DNA from: Neolewinella persica DSM 23188 | GTDB lineage: Bacteria > Bacteroidota > Bacteroidia > Chitinophagales > Saprospiraceae | DNA: 64,000 nucleotides | NCBI RefSeq assembly: GCF_000373105.1 | Contig: NZ_KB890497.1 | Span: forward strand, 62,001 to 126,000 | Direction of reading: 5' to 3' | In this document: one piece after another, positions 16,848-25,323 of the stretch | Layout: each line of letters begins with the position of its first letter | Numbering within the stretch: position 1 is the first letter of the stretch | Made by a program: the position numbers and the translations under genes | The notes under the pieces: model-generated | The model's input: only the letters and a program-made list of their open reading frames with translations | Database searches by the model: none | Told to the model about the DNA's origin: nothing

Positions 16848-18005
16848 ATGCCTCCTCCCTACGTTCGTTCCGCCCACCTCGATGCCGCCGAAGTTTCCTG
16901 GTTTGCCCCCATCTGCAACGGCGATGATCGCTACCTGGGCGTCCGCGACCCTTTCTATAAAAGCAGCTACCGGAATGCTGCACAGATTGCGCGCACGGCG
17001 GACGAACTCGGCTACCGGAATATGCTGTTGCCGAGCAGCTACCAGGTAGGGCAGGATACCCTGACCTTTGCCGCCGCGCTGGCGCCACAACTCCGGCAAA
17101 TGAACCTGCTCACCGCCATCCGCTGCGGCGAGGTGCACCCACCGATGCTGGCCCGGGCGCTGGCTACACTTGACCATATGCTGTTGGGCAAACTGACCGT
17201 CAACATCATCAGCAGCGACTTGCCCGGGACCACCGTGGACAGCCCGACTCGGTACCGGAAAAGCCGGGAAGTGATTGAGATATTGAAGCAGTGCTGGACG
17301 CAGGATCACTTGTTGTTCAAGGGCGAATTCTATAACCTCGACTTGCCAACGGCACCGGTCAGGCCCTATCAGCAAAACGGTGGACCGTTGCTCTATTTCG
17401 GCGGATACAGCCCCGACGGCGTGGAACTATGTGCCGAGCATTGCGACGTGTACCTGATGTGGCCGGAAACGGAGGCGAAGATTCAGGCACTGATGGACAA
17501 TGTGGGCGCGGCCGCAGGTGCAAAGTTTGGCAGGAAGGTCGACTTCGGTCTCCGGGTGCACGTCATCGTCCGGGAAACCGAGGCGGAGGCCATCGCTGCC
17601 AGCCAATCGCTGATGCAAAACATTGACGCGGAAGCAGCAGAAGAACTGAAAAATCGGGCCCTGGACGCTAAGTCCTACGGCGTGAGCCGGCAGGCAGAGC
17701 TCCGCCAGAGCGCCGACAAAGACGGCTTCGCCGAAGAGCATCTGTGGACGGGCATCGGCCGGGCACGCTCTGGCTGCGGAGCAGCCATTGTTGGTAACCC
17801 CGACCAGGTGTACGAAAAACTGATGCGCTACCACGCAATGGGCATTCGGTCCTTCATCCTGTCGGGATACCCACACCTGGAGGAGTGTGAATTGTTTGCC
17901 CGGTACGTGTTGCCCAGGCTGAAGACTTGTTCTTTACCGGAGGTGCTCGGGCGGTGGCCGGTAGGGATTCCTGATACGCCTTTGGGTGGGGGCTTGCGGG
18001 TGTAG
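16848..18005 (+). CDS. LLM class flavin-dependent monooxygenase, SsuD (alkanesulfonate)-like
   Basis: 385 residues from ATG 16848, preferred to 16818 because the N-terminus then meets the family start. SsuD-like motifs: [14 protein letters not shown] early, [55 protein letters not shown] region, [23 protein letters not shown], and [12 protein letters not shown]. These proteins use reduced FMN to desulfonate alkanesulfonates or oxidise similar substrates. No ssuE or ABC genes are adjacent, so sulfur scavenging is inferred only from the family. Residues encoded at 17505-17521 (GAAAG) come from an in-frame copy of the dispersed core repeat in a loop before FGRKVDFG. Confidence 0.87.
   Translation: MPPPYVRSAHLDAAEVSWFAPICNGDDRYLGVRDPFYKSSYRNAAQIARTADELGYRNMLLPSSYQVGQDTLTFAAALAPQLRQMNLLTAIRCGEVHPPMLARALATLDHMLLGKLTVNIISSDLPGTTVDSPTRYRKSREVIEILKQCWTQDHLLFKGEFYNLDLPTAPVRPYQQNGGPLLYFGGYSPDGVELCAEHCDVYLMWPETEAKIQALMDNVGAAAGAKFGRKVDFGLRVHVIVRETEAEAIAASQSLMQNIDAEAAEELKNRALDAKSYGVSRQAELRQSADKDGFAEEHLWTGIGRARSGCGAAIVGNPDQVYEKLMRYHAMGIRSFILSGYPHLEECELFARYVLPRLKTCSLPEVLGRWPVGIPDTPLGGGLRV
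17505..17521 (-). repeat. Dispersed core repeat, copy 6, in frame inside a gene
   Basis: GGCGCGGCCGCAGGTGC exactly matches the reverse core and is followed by AAAGTTTGGCAGG. It falls in the monooxygenase reading frame at a loop. Confidence 0.7.
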
Positions 18006-18009
18006 ATGG

Positions 18010-18260
18010 GGAATTAACCACTAAGGCACTAAGGGCATTGAGTACTACACTAAGAAGAGGCATACTAGGCAGGATGGGGAATAACCACTAAGGCACTAAG
18101 GACATTGAGTACTACACTAAGAATAGGCATGCTAGGCAGGAGGTGGAATAACCATTTAGGCACTAAGGACATTGAGTACTACACTTAAAATAGGCATACT
18201 GGGCGGGAGGTGGAATAACCACTAAGGCACTAAGGACATTGAGTTGTACACTAAGATTGT
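18010..18260 (+). repeat. 67-bp tandem array, about four units
   Basis: AACCACTAAGGCACTAAGG begins at 18016, 18083, 18150 (one variant ACCATTTAGG) and 18217, a strict 67-bp period. Each unit continues with CATTGAGTACTACACTAAG and a GGCATACTAGGCAGG tail. Confidence 0.92.
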
Positions 18261-18345
18261 GTGCGGAGCAGTCGCGTAGCGACAAAGCCATATTTGCCTG
18301 GGACAAGGAGGTACGACGCAATCCCTGGTAAAAAAGTCGCCCACT
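18261..18345. repeat. Arm of composite repeat, adjacent to the 67-bp array
   Basis: Contains GACAAGGAGGTACGACGCAA then TCCCTGGTAA. The reverse complement recurs at 40910-40945 next to the 69-bp array, in the same relative order. Confidence 0.75.
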
Positions 18346-18438
18346 TCCTAGCGCGGCGCTCCGCAAAGAACATCGCGACCCCCTCAGATTTATCGCCAGG
18401 AATACCTCCGGATTTACCCAAATTCAATAGCTTACAGC

Positions 18439-19716
18439 ATGAAAACGAAAGCCCTTCTATTCCTTGCTCTTTTGTTCCTGGTTGGCACCGGCGTCCGCGC
18501 CCAAACCTCCTTCGAACAGCAACTTTTAGGGCTCCCCGATCTTCAAACGGCCAGGAAGGTTGCCGGTCAAAATGGGGAGATGGTCTATGAGCTATTCTTC
18601 CGCCAACCGCTGGATCATGGCGATACAACCCAAGGCTTCTTCCAACAAAAGGTATTTCTGACCCACCGGGGTACGAATCAACCCACCGTCATTGTAACGG
18701 AAGGCTATACCGCCCCGAGGCCGGCCTACTATGAACTCTCGGACCTGCTGGGCGCCAACCAACTCCGGGTAGAGCATCGGTACTTTGGCGACAGCCAACC
18801 TGAGGGCGATGGTTTCGATTACCTGAACCTCAAACAAGCCACCGCCGACTACCACCACCTCCGGGAGATCTTTGCTGATCTCTACCCCGGAAATTGGGTC
18901 AGTACCGGCATCAGCAAAGGCGGCGCTACCACCGTCTTCTACCGTTACTTCTTCCCGCAGGATGTCTCCGTCAGCGTCCCCTACGTAGCCCCCATTAACC
19001 GGGAGTACGAAGAGCAGCGCATCTATGACTTTCTCGACAATGTGGGTACGCCTGAATGCCGTGCCAGGATCAAAGCACTGCAAACCAGACTGCTCGCTAA
19101 TGAGGCAGAAGTTCTTTCCTTACTCCGATTCTATAACCTGGGGAAGGGAGACAACTACACTTATAAATACTATGGTGAAGCCTTCGAACTCGGCGTGCTC
19201 GAATATCCCTTCGCCTTCTGGCAGTGGGGCGGCGACTGTGATGCCATACCCGATGAAAGAACTTCATTGGAAGGTGCACTGGAGTATTTCCTGGAGGTCG
19301 CAGGCATCGACCTTTTCAGTGATCAGCTGATCGATTTTTATGCTGCCCACTACTACCAGGCTGCCACCGAAATGGGGTACTATGGCTACCGGACCAGCAG
19401 GTTCAAAGAATTGCTCAAATTTCTACCCACCGACAAGAACGTCATGGCCATTCTTTCCCCCAAACCACTGGAAGCCAAATTTGATGGTAAGTTGCTAAAG
19501 GAGGTAGACCGGTGGCTGAAAAAGGAAGGTAATCAGATCGCCTACATCTATGGTGCCAACGATACCTGGACGGCAACGGCAGTACAACCCAACGAAAAGG
19601 TGGACGCCGAGTGGTTCATCATGGAAGGGAAGTCTCATGGGGATGCGCGGATCAAAAATATGACGGAGGCGGACCGGGTTAGGTTGCTGGCGGCGCTGGA
19701 ACGGTGGTTGGAGTAG
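18439..19716 (+). CDS. Secreted S37 family (PS-10) aminopeptidase
   Basis: 425 residues. Signal peptide about 1-22 (ending VRAQ). S37 peptidases remove dipeptides or tripeptides from chain ends. The nucleophile elbow GISKGG (157-162, Ser159) is the family hallmark; Asp375 in YGANDTW and His400 in GKSHGDA complete the likely triad. The N-terminal part (ELFFRQPLDHGD, VTEGY, HRYFGDSQ) fits family positions. It acts outside the cytoplasm, probably in the periplasm since no T9SS tail is present. The gene stands alone, preceded by a repeat region. Start ATG follows AGCTTACAGC without an obvious Shine-Dalgarno, common in Bacteroidota. Confidence 0.9.
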   Translation: MKTKALLFLALLFLVGTGVRAQTSFEQQLLGLPDLQTARKVAGQNGEMVYELFFRQPLDHGDTTQGFFQQKVFLTHRGTNQPTVIVTEGYTAPRPAYYELSDLLGANQLRVEHRYFGDSQPEGDGFDYLNLKQATADYHHLREIFADLYPGNWVSTGISKGGATTVFYRYFFPQDVSVSVPYVAPINREYEEQRIYDFLDNVGTPECRARIKALQTRLLANEAEVLSLLRFYNLGKGDNYTYKYYGEAFELGVLEYPFAFWQWGGDCDAIPDERTSLEGALEYFLEVAGIDLFSDQLIDFYAAHYYQAATEMGYYGYRTSRFKELLKFLPTDKNVMAILSPKPLEAKFDGKLLKEVDRWLKKEGNQIAYIYGANDTWTATAVQPNEKVDAEWFIMEGKSHGDARIKNMTEADRVRLLAALERWLE

Positions 19717-19870
19717 ATGGGGGGAAGAAAAGATCTCCTTAATAACCAAGGTCCCGGATCTCCGGGTCGGGTCATGAAAAATGGACCAGAAGGTTTGGTG
19801 CCTGAATTGATGAACGATCAGCCTGGTTTCAAAACTTTCAGAAAAAAATGAAAGTTTAATTATTTTCCCC

Positions 19871-19878
19871 TAACTTTG
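19871..19878 (+). promoter_or_regulatory. Bacteroidota -7 promoter box TAACTTTG
   Basis: TAACTTTG matches the TAnnTTTG consensus and sits 24 bp before the ATG at 19902, with T-rich sequence in the -33 zone. It supports ATG 19902 over the GTG at 19881, which would lie at the transcription start. Confidence 0.6.
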
Positions 19879-19901
19879 TCGTGTCACCAACCCCTAATGA
19901 C

Positions 19902-20534
19902 ATGGCTACCCACACTTTTCTTTTCGACGATGCCTGCCCGATGTGCAAAGGTTACACGGGTGTTTTTACCGGTTTAAACTGGAGTGAACGAAGGGCCTTC
20001 AGTAAGCTAAAAGCTGGAGATATCCCTAACCTGGACCTGGATCGTGGTCGCCACGAAATTCCGCTGTATAACGCCGAAACCGGAGAGGTTCGCTACGGCC
20101 TGGAGGCGATGACCACCGTTATTGGCAATGCTTTGCCGCACCTGAAACCCCTGATTCGCAGTCGCTTTTTCATTACTGCGCTGAAACCCCTTTACTGGTT
20201 GATTACTTACAACCGCCGCGTTATTGCGGGCACGAAACCTCCAAAGGAGGGCTTTGATTGCGCGCCAGATTATCACGTTGGTTGGCGGTTGGCTTACCTG
20301 TGCCTGATGACCTCCGCCATTCTTCTGCTGGGGCTTCCTGATGTTCCGTTATTGATTGGCTTTGGTCTGGCTTTGGTTGCAGGTCTGCTGCTTCACCGGG
20401 ATCGGCTGACTTTTCTTGGTCATTTTGTTACGGTCGTTTTTATGGCCACCATTTTGCTGGCAGTGGTACCCGGAGTGGGTGCGGTAGTCCTTGCTTATGG
20501 CGTGTCTTTAATTGAGGGATGGCGTAGACTTTAA
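19902..20534 (+). CDS. DCC-family (DUF393) thiol protein with membrane tail
   Basis: 210 residues. The N-terminal thioredoxin-like domain has FDDACPMC (8-15; CxxC at 12 and 15), a variant of the family DxxCxxC motif. Its later part (SKLKAGDIPNLDLDRGRHEIPL and ETGEVRYGLEAM) fits the DUF393 outline. After about 130 come three hydrophobic helices (YLCLMTSAILLLGLPDVPLL, GFGLALVAGLLL, FVTVVFMATILLAVVPGVGAVVLAYG), so it is membrane bound, a fusion seen in some Bacteroidota. Redox activity is assumed but unproven. The start is placed by the promoter at 19871. Confidence 0.8.
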   Translation: MATHTFLFDDACPMCKGYTGVFTGLNWSERRAFSKLKAGDIPNLDLDRGRHEIPLYNAETGEVRYGLEAMTTVIGNALPHLKPLIRSRFFITALKPLYWLITYNRRVIAGTKPPKEGFDCAPDYHVGWRLAYLCLMTSAILLLGLPDVPLLIGFGLALVAGLLLHRDRLTFLGHFVTVVFMATILLAVVPGVGAVVLAYGVSLIEGWRRL

Positions 20535-20855
20535 ATCTCCAGTGCTTTGTCTAGCTTGAGGTTGGCACAATCTGCGGCAGCTTTTTCCAACTGACTGCGT
20601 TGCTTGGATTCTCAGTTCACTGCGTAACTGCTTCGCAGTAGCTACGGCTAAACTCCGTTCAAGCTCTTTTTTATCTGAAAAAACCCACCTGCACCTTGCA
20701 CGCAAAATCAAACTTGACAAAGCGCTAGCCGTCCGACAAACTTTTGTCCGGCTGCGCCAGACCAAAAGAATTTGTCGGACGGCAGCCCGTCTTATGGATA
20801 ATGGTAGACCCCGAATGCGAAAACTTAAACCCCTTTCTTAAGTACTTCCTTTCTA
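20535..20855. other. 320-bp intergenic region with a long hairpin
   Basis: Has imperfect hairpin text around 20600-20660 (CTGCGTAACTGCTTCGCAGTAG) and the strong structure listed separately at 20729. No gene seen. Confidence 0.5.
20729..20782. repeat. Long hairpin, family CCGTCCGACAAA
   Basis: Outer arms CCGTCCGACAAA and TTTGTCGGACGG are perfect over 12 bp. Inside are CTTTTG and CAAAAG arms around GGCTGCGCCAG. The same design recurs at 46418-46477. Confidence 0.88.
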
Positions 20856-21746
20856 ATGAAAAACCTAACCAAATACGGTTGGCTATTCTCCGCCGTAACC
20901 CTAATTGCCGGATTTCTATGCCTTCATTTTGGCCTGGTCAATTACGGCACGACCTTCTTCGTCATTTTCCCTTTAGCGGTAGGTTTCTCCATCGGAACGC
21001 ACGATACACCAGCCCAACGTGGATGGATCTCCCTGGTGTTGGCACTGCTCATCTTCTTCGGTTTTTTGTTGGCCGGTGCGCTGGAAGGTCTGATCTGCGT
21101 AGCGATGGCGCTCCCTATTTATCTGATCGCCATGGGCATTGGTTATTTGATTCAGCGTAGTCGTAAGCGTCGTAAGCCTCTGGATATTTCGGACCACCTG
21201 ATCAATTCTCTGAGCCCGTTGGTTGTTCTGCTGGTGCTTAACCCGGTAGAGCAGGCGCTGATGCCGGAGCCTGGTTTGGTGGAGATAGAAACCTCGGTAT
21301 TGCTGCCTTACGAAGCTGACCTTGTCTTCGATCAGGTTAAGCAAATGGATAAACTCGACGCGGAGAAGCCCTGGGGCATCTGGCTTGGCCTCCCTGCACC
21401 GTATCGTTGCATCCTGGAGGCAGATACCATTGGTGCTAAACGCCACTGTCTTTTCGACAATGGTTCCATCATCGCCGAGATCACCCGCTACGAGAAAGGT
21501 AAAGTGCTGGAAATGGATGTGGTGGATTATAGCCTGACCGGTCGGGAGTGGTTCCATTTTGTAGATGCCACCTACACCTTTGAGCGCCAGGAAGGGCAGA
21601 CGAAGATTACCCGTACGAGTTCCTATAAATCGGTACTATATCCCCGGCTTTACTGGAAGCCGCTGGAAGGGTGGGGGATTGCGCAGGAACATAAGTTTGT
21701 GTTGGCCAGCTTGCGTAAGAATCTGGAAGAAATGTCGGCCGATTAA
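20856..21746 (+). CDS. Membrane protein with C-terminal SRPBCC/START-like domain
   Basis: 296 residues. Four hydrophobic helices (about 8-28, 30-48, 58-78, 80-100) are followed by a basic stretch (QRSRKRRKPLD), one more hydrophobic segment (LSPLVVLLVLNPVEQAL) and a soluble region 148-296. That region reads like a polyketide-cyclase/START fold: ETSVLLPYEADLVFDQVKQMDK at its start, DATYTFERQEGQTKITRTSSYKSVLYPRLYWKPLE near the end. These domains bind hydrophobic ligands. A lipid or quinone interaction is only inferred. No operon partner is apparent. Confidence 0.7.
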   Translation: MKNLTKYGWLFSAVTLIAGFLCLHFGLVNYGTTFFVIFPLAVGFSIGTHDTPAQRGWISLVLALLIFFGFLLAGALEGLICVAMALPIYLIAMGIGYLIQRSRKRRKPLDISDHLINSLSPLVVLLVLNPVEQALMPEPGLVEIETSVLLPYEADLVFDQVKQMDKLDAEKPWGIWLGLPAPYRCILEADTIGAKRHCLFDNGSIIAEITRYEKGKVLEMDVVDYSLTGREWFHFVDATYTFERQEGQTKITRTSSYKSVLYPRLYWKPLEGWGIAQEHKFVLASLRKNLEEMSAD

Positions 21747-21774
21747 AGACCTTGCTACTTAATCCCATTTCCTT

Positions 21775-21791
21775 GCACCCGCGGCCCCGCC
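21775..21791 (+). repeat. Dispersed core repeat, copy 7
   Basis: GCACCCGCGGCCCCGCC, with the arm CCTTGCTACTTAATCCC upstream that is nearly identical to copy 14 at 63000. Its last base is the end of the convergent lipoprotein gene's stop codon. Confidence 0.85.
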
Positions 21792-22978
21792 TAATCATCT
21801 AAATAGAAATCAAACGTAGCCAGGCGGCTCTTCAATTCTGTCTTTTTATAATTGGCGAAAACGGTAATTTCAACGAGGGCAGATATCCGTAGGTGATCCG
21901 GAGTAAACTGATCAATGTGCCAATAAGCCGTTGGTTCGCAGCCACCATTAAGTTCCAGCCACCGCTTATCTGCCGATATTTTATACAACCCATGCCGGAT
22001 GATCCGTTCACCGGCGAAGAGTGAAAAGCGGTAGTTCGGTTCAAAGTTCAGCCCCAACTGGCCCAGGTCTTCTGGCAAAAAATAGGCCCTGTTGGCCATC
22101 GCTTCATTTTCAACGATGATGGTGTAATCCTGCAAACTATCTTCCCGGCTCATAATCAGGTCAACGTAAACCTGAAGGCTATCGGCATCTGCCGGAGACC
22201 AGGGCTTCGTTAGCTGGTACCGCAGCTCTCCTTCATTAATCAGTTGGAAAAACCGATCGCTTTCAGCGGTTGAAAAAGCACGCTCCGGAACGATCAGTCG
22301 TTCTGATTTCCAGACGTCATCCGGCGTAGTGGTGGAAAACTGCCTTCCGTAAAGATGTTGGTTTTTTACGGAGTCAACCAAAGTGATCAACCCAAAACCT
22401 CCTTGCCAAAATTGCAAAATAGGTTGTCCAAACCGCCGGCACACTGCCCAGCCATCCTGGTTGTGCTGTAGCCTGATGTCATTCTTCGTAGCTCCTTCAC
22501 CAAAGCACCGCACTTTAAAGTAATTCTGGTTGATGAATTCTTCAATAACCGTGGCCCCTAAATAAACTTCCTGGTGTGGCCCTTCTGCTTGCTCCAGTAA
22601 AGTCCGGCCGATGAGCATCTCATCGACCAGGATGTTATCGGTTACCCGCATGGGGATTGCCCGAATGGGAGCTTTTGCACCGGGGCGTTGAAAAGACCAC
22701 AATTGATCCGTTTTTACGTAGAGGAAAGTGTCTTGACCAATGTATAAAGTGTCTTTTTTTACCCGAATGAAGGAAACGGTGGAGCGGGTATACCCTGGCT
22801 CGAAAATCTCCAGGGAATCCCCGACCGACCGAAGGACAGTTCCTTTGCTGAAAACTAGAGACGGTTCTCCGGAGATAATTATCCATTCTGCAGTTGTTCC
22901 CAAATTTGTGTGTTCGTGTTCGCAACCTAAAATGATGCACGATAACAGCAACAACAAAAATCTTGAGACGGGCGACAT
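21791..22978 (-). CDS. Lipoprotein of unknown function
   Basis: 395 residues. Signal peptide with lipobox ILGCEH (Cys19). The rest has no domain I recognise; the text is rich in aromatic and beta-prone segments (GLYKISADKRWLELNGGCEPTAYWHIDQFTPDHLRISALVE near the C-terminus looks like a lipocalin-like strand series). Length and lipidation suggest an outer-membrane-linked role. It is a single-gene unit facing away from trxA across a 305-bp gap; its stop touches a copy of the core repeat. Confidence 0.7.
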   Translation of the reverse strand: MSPVSRFLLLLLSCIILGCEHEHTNLGTTAEWIIISGEPSLVFSKGTVLRSVGDSLEIFEPGYTRSTVSFIRVKKDTLYIGQDTFLYVKTDQLWSFQRPGAKAPIRAIPMRVTDNILVDEMLIGRTLLEQAEGPHQEVYLGATVIEEFINQNYFKVRCFGEGATKNDIRLQHNQDGWAVCRRFGQPILQFWQGGFGLITLVDSVKNQHLYGRQFSTTTPDDVWKSERLIVPERAFSTAESDRFFQLINEGELRYQLTKPWSPADADSLQVYVDLIMSREDSLQDYTIIVENEAMANRAYFLPEDLGQLGLNFEPNYRFSLFAGERIIRHGLYKISADKRWLELNGGCEPTAYWHIDQFTPDHLRISALVEITVFANYKKTELKSRLATFDFYLDD

Positions 22979-23069
22979 ACTTAGAAAGGGTAGGTGAACG
23001 AAAAGGTATAAGAACGAAATAGCTACACAACGCGTGCGTTACCCGCTACCCCGGCCCCTCTCCTCGGGA

Positions 23070-23135
23070 GGTGCAGTTTGCCCACAATTTCCCCGTTTCA
23101 AGTGTTCGGACCGATTGATGTGGGCAAACTACACC
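23070..23135. repeat. Inverted repeat GGTGCAGTTTGCCCACA
   Basis: Arms GGTGCAGTTTGCCCACA (23070-23086) and TGTGGGCAAACTACACC (23119-23135) pair over 17 bp with one mismatch, loop about 32 bases. Confidence 0.8.
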
Positions 23136-23228
23136 CTTGGTAGATAGGAGACGTTTCCAGTGGCTCATCTATCGAATTACCGGGAAGAATGGTTAAGATA
23201 CTCCGACAACCCGATAACTTGACCAAAA

Positions 23229-23259
23229 AAAGCCCCGCCACAAAAAGTGACGGGGCTTT
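23229..23259 (-). terminator. Rho-independent terminator after trxA
   Basis: AAAGCCCCGCCAC and GTGACGGGGCTTT form a strong stem with loop AAAAA; on the minus strand it is followed by a run of T. It lies about 25 bp beyond the thioredoxin stop. Confidence 0.88.
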
Positions 23260-23283
23260 CTTTTTATCAAACAATGGTCGTGC

Positions 23284-23610
23284 TTAAGCAGCGGCCATCT
23301 GTGCTTCGATCTTGTCGATCAGTGCCTGCTTGGTGGTTACACCAACGTGCTTGTCAACAATTTCGCCATCCTTCAAAATAAGAATGGTGGGGATAGAACG
23401 AACGCCGAACTTCGCGCTGAGCTCAGAGTTTTCGTCTACGTCCACTTTAGCAATGAGTGCTTTACCGTCGTATTCGGTGGCCAATTCTTCGATGATGGGA
23501 CCGATCATGCGGCAGGGACCACACCATTCTGCCCAGAAATCGACAACAGCGACGCCTTTTTTATCAAGTACGTTTTCCTGGAAGTTTGCATCAGTGAGCT
23601 CGAAAGCCAT
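23284..23610 (-). CDS. trxA: Thioredoxin
   Basis: 108 residues from the ATG at 23610. A longer frame from 23667 adds 19 residues unlike any thioredoxin. The active site WAEWCGPC (Cys30, Cys33) and the cis-proline SIPT loop are in place, and FWAEWCGPCRMIGPIIEEL and KVDVDENSELSAKFGVRSIPT are typical. It is a cytoplasmic disulfide reductant, presumably recycled by thioredoxin reductase encoded elsewhere. It has its own terminator and is divergent from the DUF3810 gene. Confidence 0.97.
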   Translation of the reverse strand: MAFELTDANFQENVLDKKGVAVVDFWAEWCGPCRMIGPIIEELATEYDGKALIAKVDVDENSELSAKFGVRSIPTILILKDGEIVDKHVGVTTKQALIDKIEAQMAAA

Positions 23611-23703
23611 AGTTGTAATATTTTGTTTTTTGTGCAATGTGCACGGGAATACAACATCGGGTCGCAATCTTGGTTGAATTGCCAGACAAAATCCCTTTAT
23701 AAA

Positions 23704-24810
23704 TTGACGCGAAACGACATCAAGCCTTACAAAAGTATCTCTTTTTTATCCTGGTGGCCATTGCTTGTGCTGTCTATTTTGTTGGTAATCAGGTTGTTAT
23801 TGCCAGCGGCGACTATCGAGGCTGTTTATAGCAGGGGCATCTTTGTCGGAGTCCGGAATTTATGGGATTTTTTCCTTCCCCGCTTGCCAGTACCGCTTTT
23901 CTACCTGTTTTGGGCAGGGGTAATTTGGTGGATTTGGGCGACGGCGCGCAGGTGCAGGAAATGGTTTAAAGAAGCAGGGAGCTGGTCGGCCTGGGGTAAA
24001 CTCGGTCGGCGAATTCTTAATTCGGTCGCCCTTTTGATCTCAATTTTCTTGCTGGGGTGGGGCTTCAACTACGGTAGGGTAGAGGTGAGCGAGAAGATTG
24101 GCTTCGAACTCTATCAACCTACGCTCGATGAGCTCCGCGAGCGGGTTTACACTGAAGCCCGGGAGTTAGCCGCGCTTCGGAGACAGATCTCCAACGATAC
24201 CGTCGCGCTTACGGCAGCTGCGTTGCCCGCCAATCTTGAAAACGCCGTTCGGCCATTATTGATCGCTGCCCTGCAAAAGCATGGGTACCCCACGCCTGGT
24301 CATCCGCGCGCCCGGCAGCTGAAGCCAAAAGGTGTCTTACTTCGGCTGGGCACCGCTGGTGTCTATTGGCCCTGGGCGGGAGAAGGAAACATCGATGCAG
24401 GCTTGCACCCTCTGCAAAAACCCGCCGTCATGGCCCACGAACTGTCCCACGCCTATGGCTTTGGCGACGAAGGCACCTGCACGTTCTGGGCCTGGCTCGC
24501 CGGCCAGGAAACCAACGACCCGGTGCTGACTTACGCCTTCAAACTGGCGTACTGGCGGCGCATTGCCGGCCGGCTCCGGCAGCAGGAACCCGACGCCTAC
24601 TGGGCCTGGAGGGCCGAATCCCTCGCCCCCGGTATTCGCAACGACCTGCAGGCCATCTACGATAACTCCGAAATGTATAAGGACATCGCTCCCGTGATTC
24701 GTGACGTTACCTACGACACTTACCTGAAAGCACAGGGGATTCATGAAGGGCTGTTGAATTATGGCAAGGTGGTGCGAATGGTGGAAGGGTATTTGGTGGA
24801 TTCCCGGTAA
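23704..24810 (+). CDS. DUF3810 membrane metalloprotease-like protein
   Basis: About 368 residues if TTG 23704 is the start; the open frame extends upstream, but that part is antisense to trxA, and no ATG lies close. Three hydrophobic segments (about 12-35, 53-75, 97-118) are followed by a soluble domain with HELSHAYGF, an HExxH zinc motif, and EGTC downstream. The family is common in Bacteroidota but uncharacterised. ARRCRKWFKEAG at about residue 80 is encoded by a copy of the dispersed repeat (23943-23977). It is divergent from trxA. Confidence 0.8.
   Translation: MTRNDIKPYKSISFLSWWPLLVLSILLVIRLLLPAATIEAVYSRGIFVGVRNLWDFFLPRLPVPLFYLFWAGVIWWIWATARRCRKWFKEAGSWSAWGKLGRRILNSVALLISIFLLGWGFNYGRVEVSEKIGFELYQPTLDELRERVYTEARELAALRRQISNDTVALTAAALPANLENAVRPLLIAALQKHGYPTPGHPRARQLKPKGVLLRLGTAGVYWPWAGEGNIDAGLHPLQKPAVMAHELSHAYGFGDEGTCTFWAWLAGQETNDPVLTYAFKLAYWRRIAGRLRQQEPDAYWAWRAESLAPGIRNDLQAIYDNSEMYKDIAPVIRDVTYDTYLKAQGIHEGLLNYGKVVRMVEGYLVDSR
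23943..23977 (-). repeat. Dispersed repeat, shortened copy in frame inside DUF3810 gene
   Basis: GGCGCGCAGGTGC lacks 4 bases of the core but continues with AGGAAATGGTTTAAAGAAGC, matching the extended arm of copies 7 and 9 closely. Translated as part of the cytoplasmic loop after the second helix. Confidence 0.65.
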
Positions 24811-24812
24811 AA

Positions 24813-24931
24813 GACTTTTAGTCCGACGGCGAACGGCGCCGAAGGCTCCCGGAGCGTATGTTTTTATTAGCTTTGGGGAGTAGCATCGGCCAAAGTCGCT
24901 GCGCTCCCTTGTCCGACTCGGACTGAAAGTC
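24813..24931. repeat. REP-like inverted repeat GACTTTTAGTCCGA
   Basis: Arms GACTTTTAGTCCGA (24813-24826) and TCGGACTGAAAGTC (24918-24931) flank a GC-rich 90-base loop between the DUF3810 and DoxX-like genes. Confidence 0.75.
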
Positions 24932-24945
24932 CCCGACCATAGAAT

Positions 24946-25323
24946 ATGCTCCGCGCTAACCTCCTAACTCTTTTTATCGCCCTGGTCTGGCTAGCCAACG
25001 GCCTCTTTGCCAAAGTCCTCAACCTGGTGCCCCGCCATACCGAAATTGTGGCCAGTATCCTGGGAGAGGCATACGCCCGCCCGCTGACGATACTGATCGG
25101 CTGCTCAGAAATGGCTATGGCCATTTGGATTTGGCTTGATCGGCAGCGAAGACCTACTGCAGTTTTACAGATGGCCATTATCCTGACCATGAATACGTTG
25201 GAAAGCCTGCTGGTGCCTGATCTTTTACTTTGGGGTTACTTCAATCCAGTGTTTGCGGTGTTATTTTGCGGACTGATCTGGTACCATGGTTTCCGGGTTA
25301 AAGAATTGTATGAACCTGCTTAA
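24946..25323 (+). CDS. DoxX-like small membrane protein
   Basis: 125 residues, four hydrophobic helices: about 3-24, 40-60, 68-90 and 98-118. Phrases such as WLANGLFAKVLNLVPRH, FNPVFAVLFCGLIWYH fit the DoxX-like family (DoxX_3). No catalytic motif is visible. It is the first gene of a four-gene run in which each gene overlaps the next (25310, 26083, 26816), so it is almost certainly translated as a unit. The role of DoxX-like proteins is mostly unsettled, with redox and quinone links suggested for some. Confidence 0.78.
   Translation: MLRANLLTLFIALVWLANGLFAKVLNLVPRHTEIVASILGEAYARPLTILIGCSEMAMAIWIWLDRQRRPTAVLQMAIILTMNTLESLLVPDLLLWGYFNPVFAVLFCGLIWYHGFRVKELYEPA

Larger units (their letters stand above)
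18006..18438. other. 433-bp intergenic region built of repeats
   Basis: Made of the 67-bp array and the arm element, then about 90 bp leading to the S37 peptidase start. Small open frames within it are repeat translation only. Confidence 0.6.
22979..23283. other. 305-bp gap with inverted repeat and trxA terminator
   Basis: Contains the 17-bp inverted repeat at 23070-23135, a CCGACAACCCGATAACTTGA motif around 23207 related to the array at 31249, and the terminator at 23229. No gene found. Confidence 0.6.

Noticed and set aside
18163-18366. Minus-strand ORF in the 67-bp array
   Set aside because: Translated repeat, in several frames.
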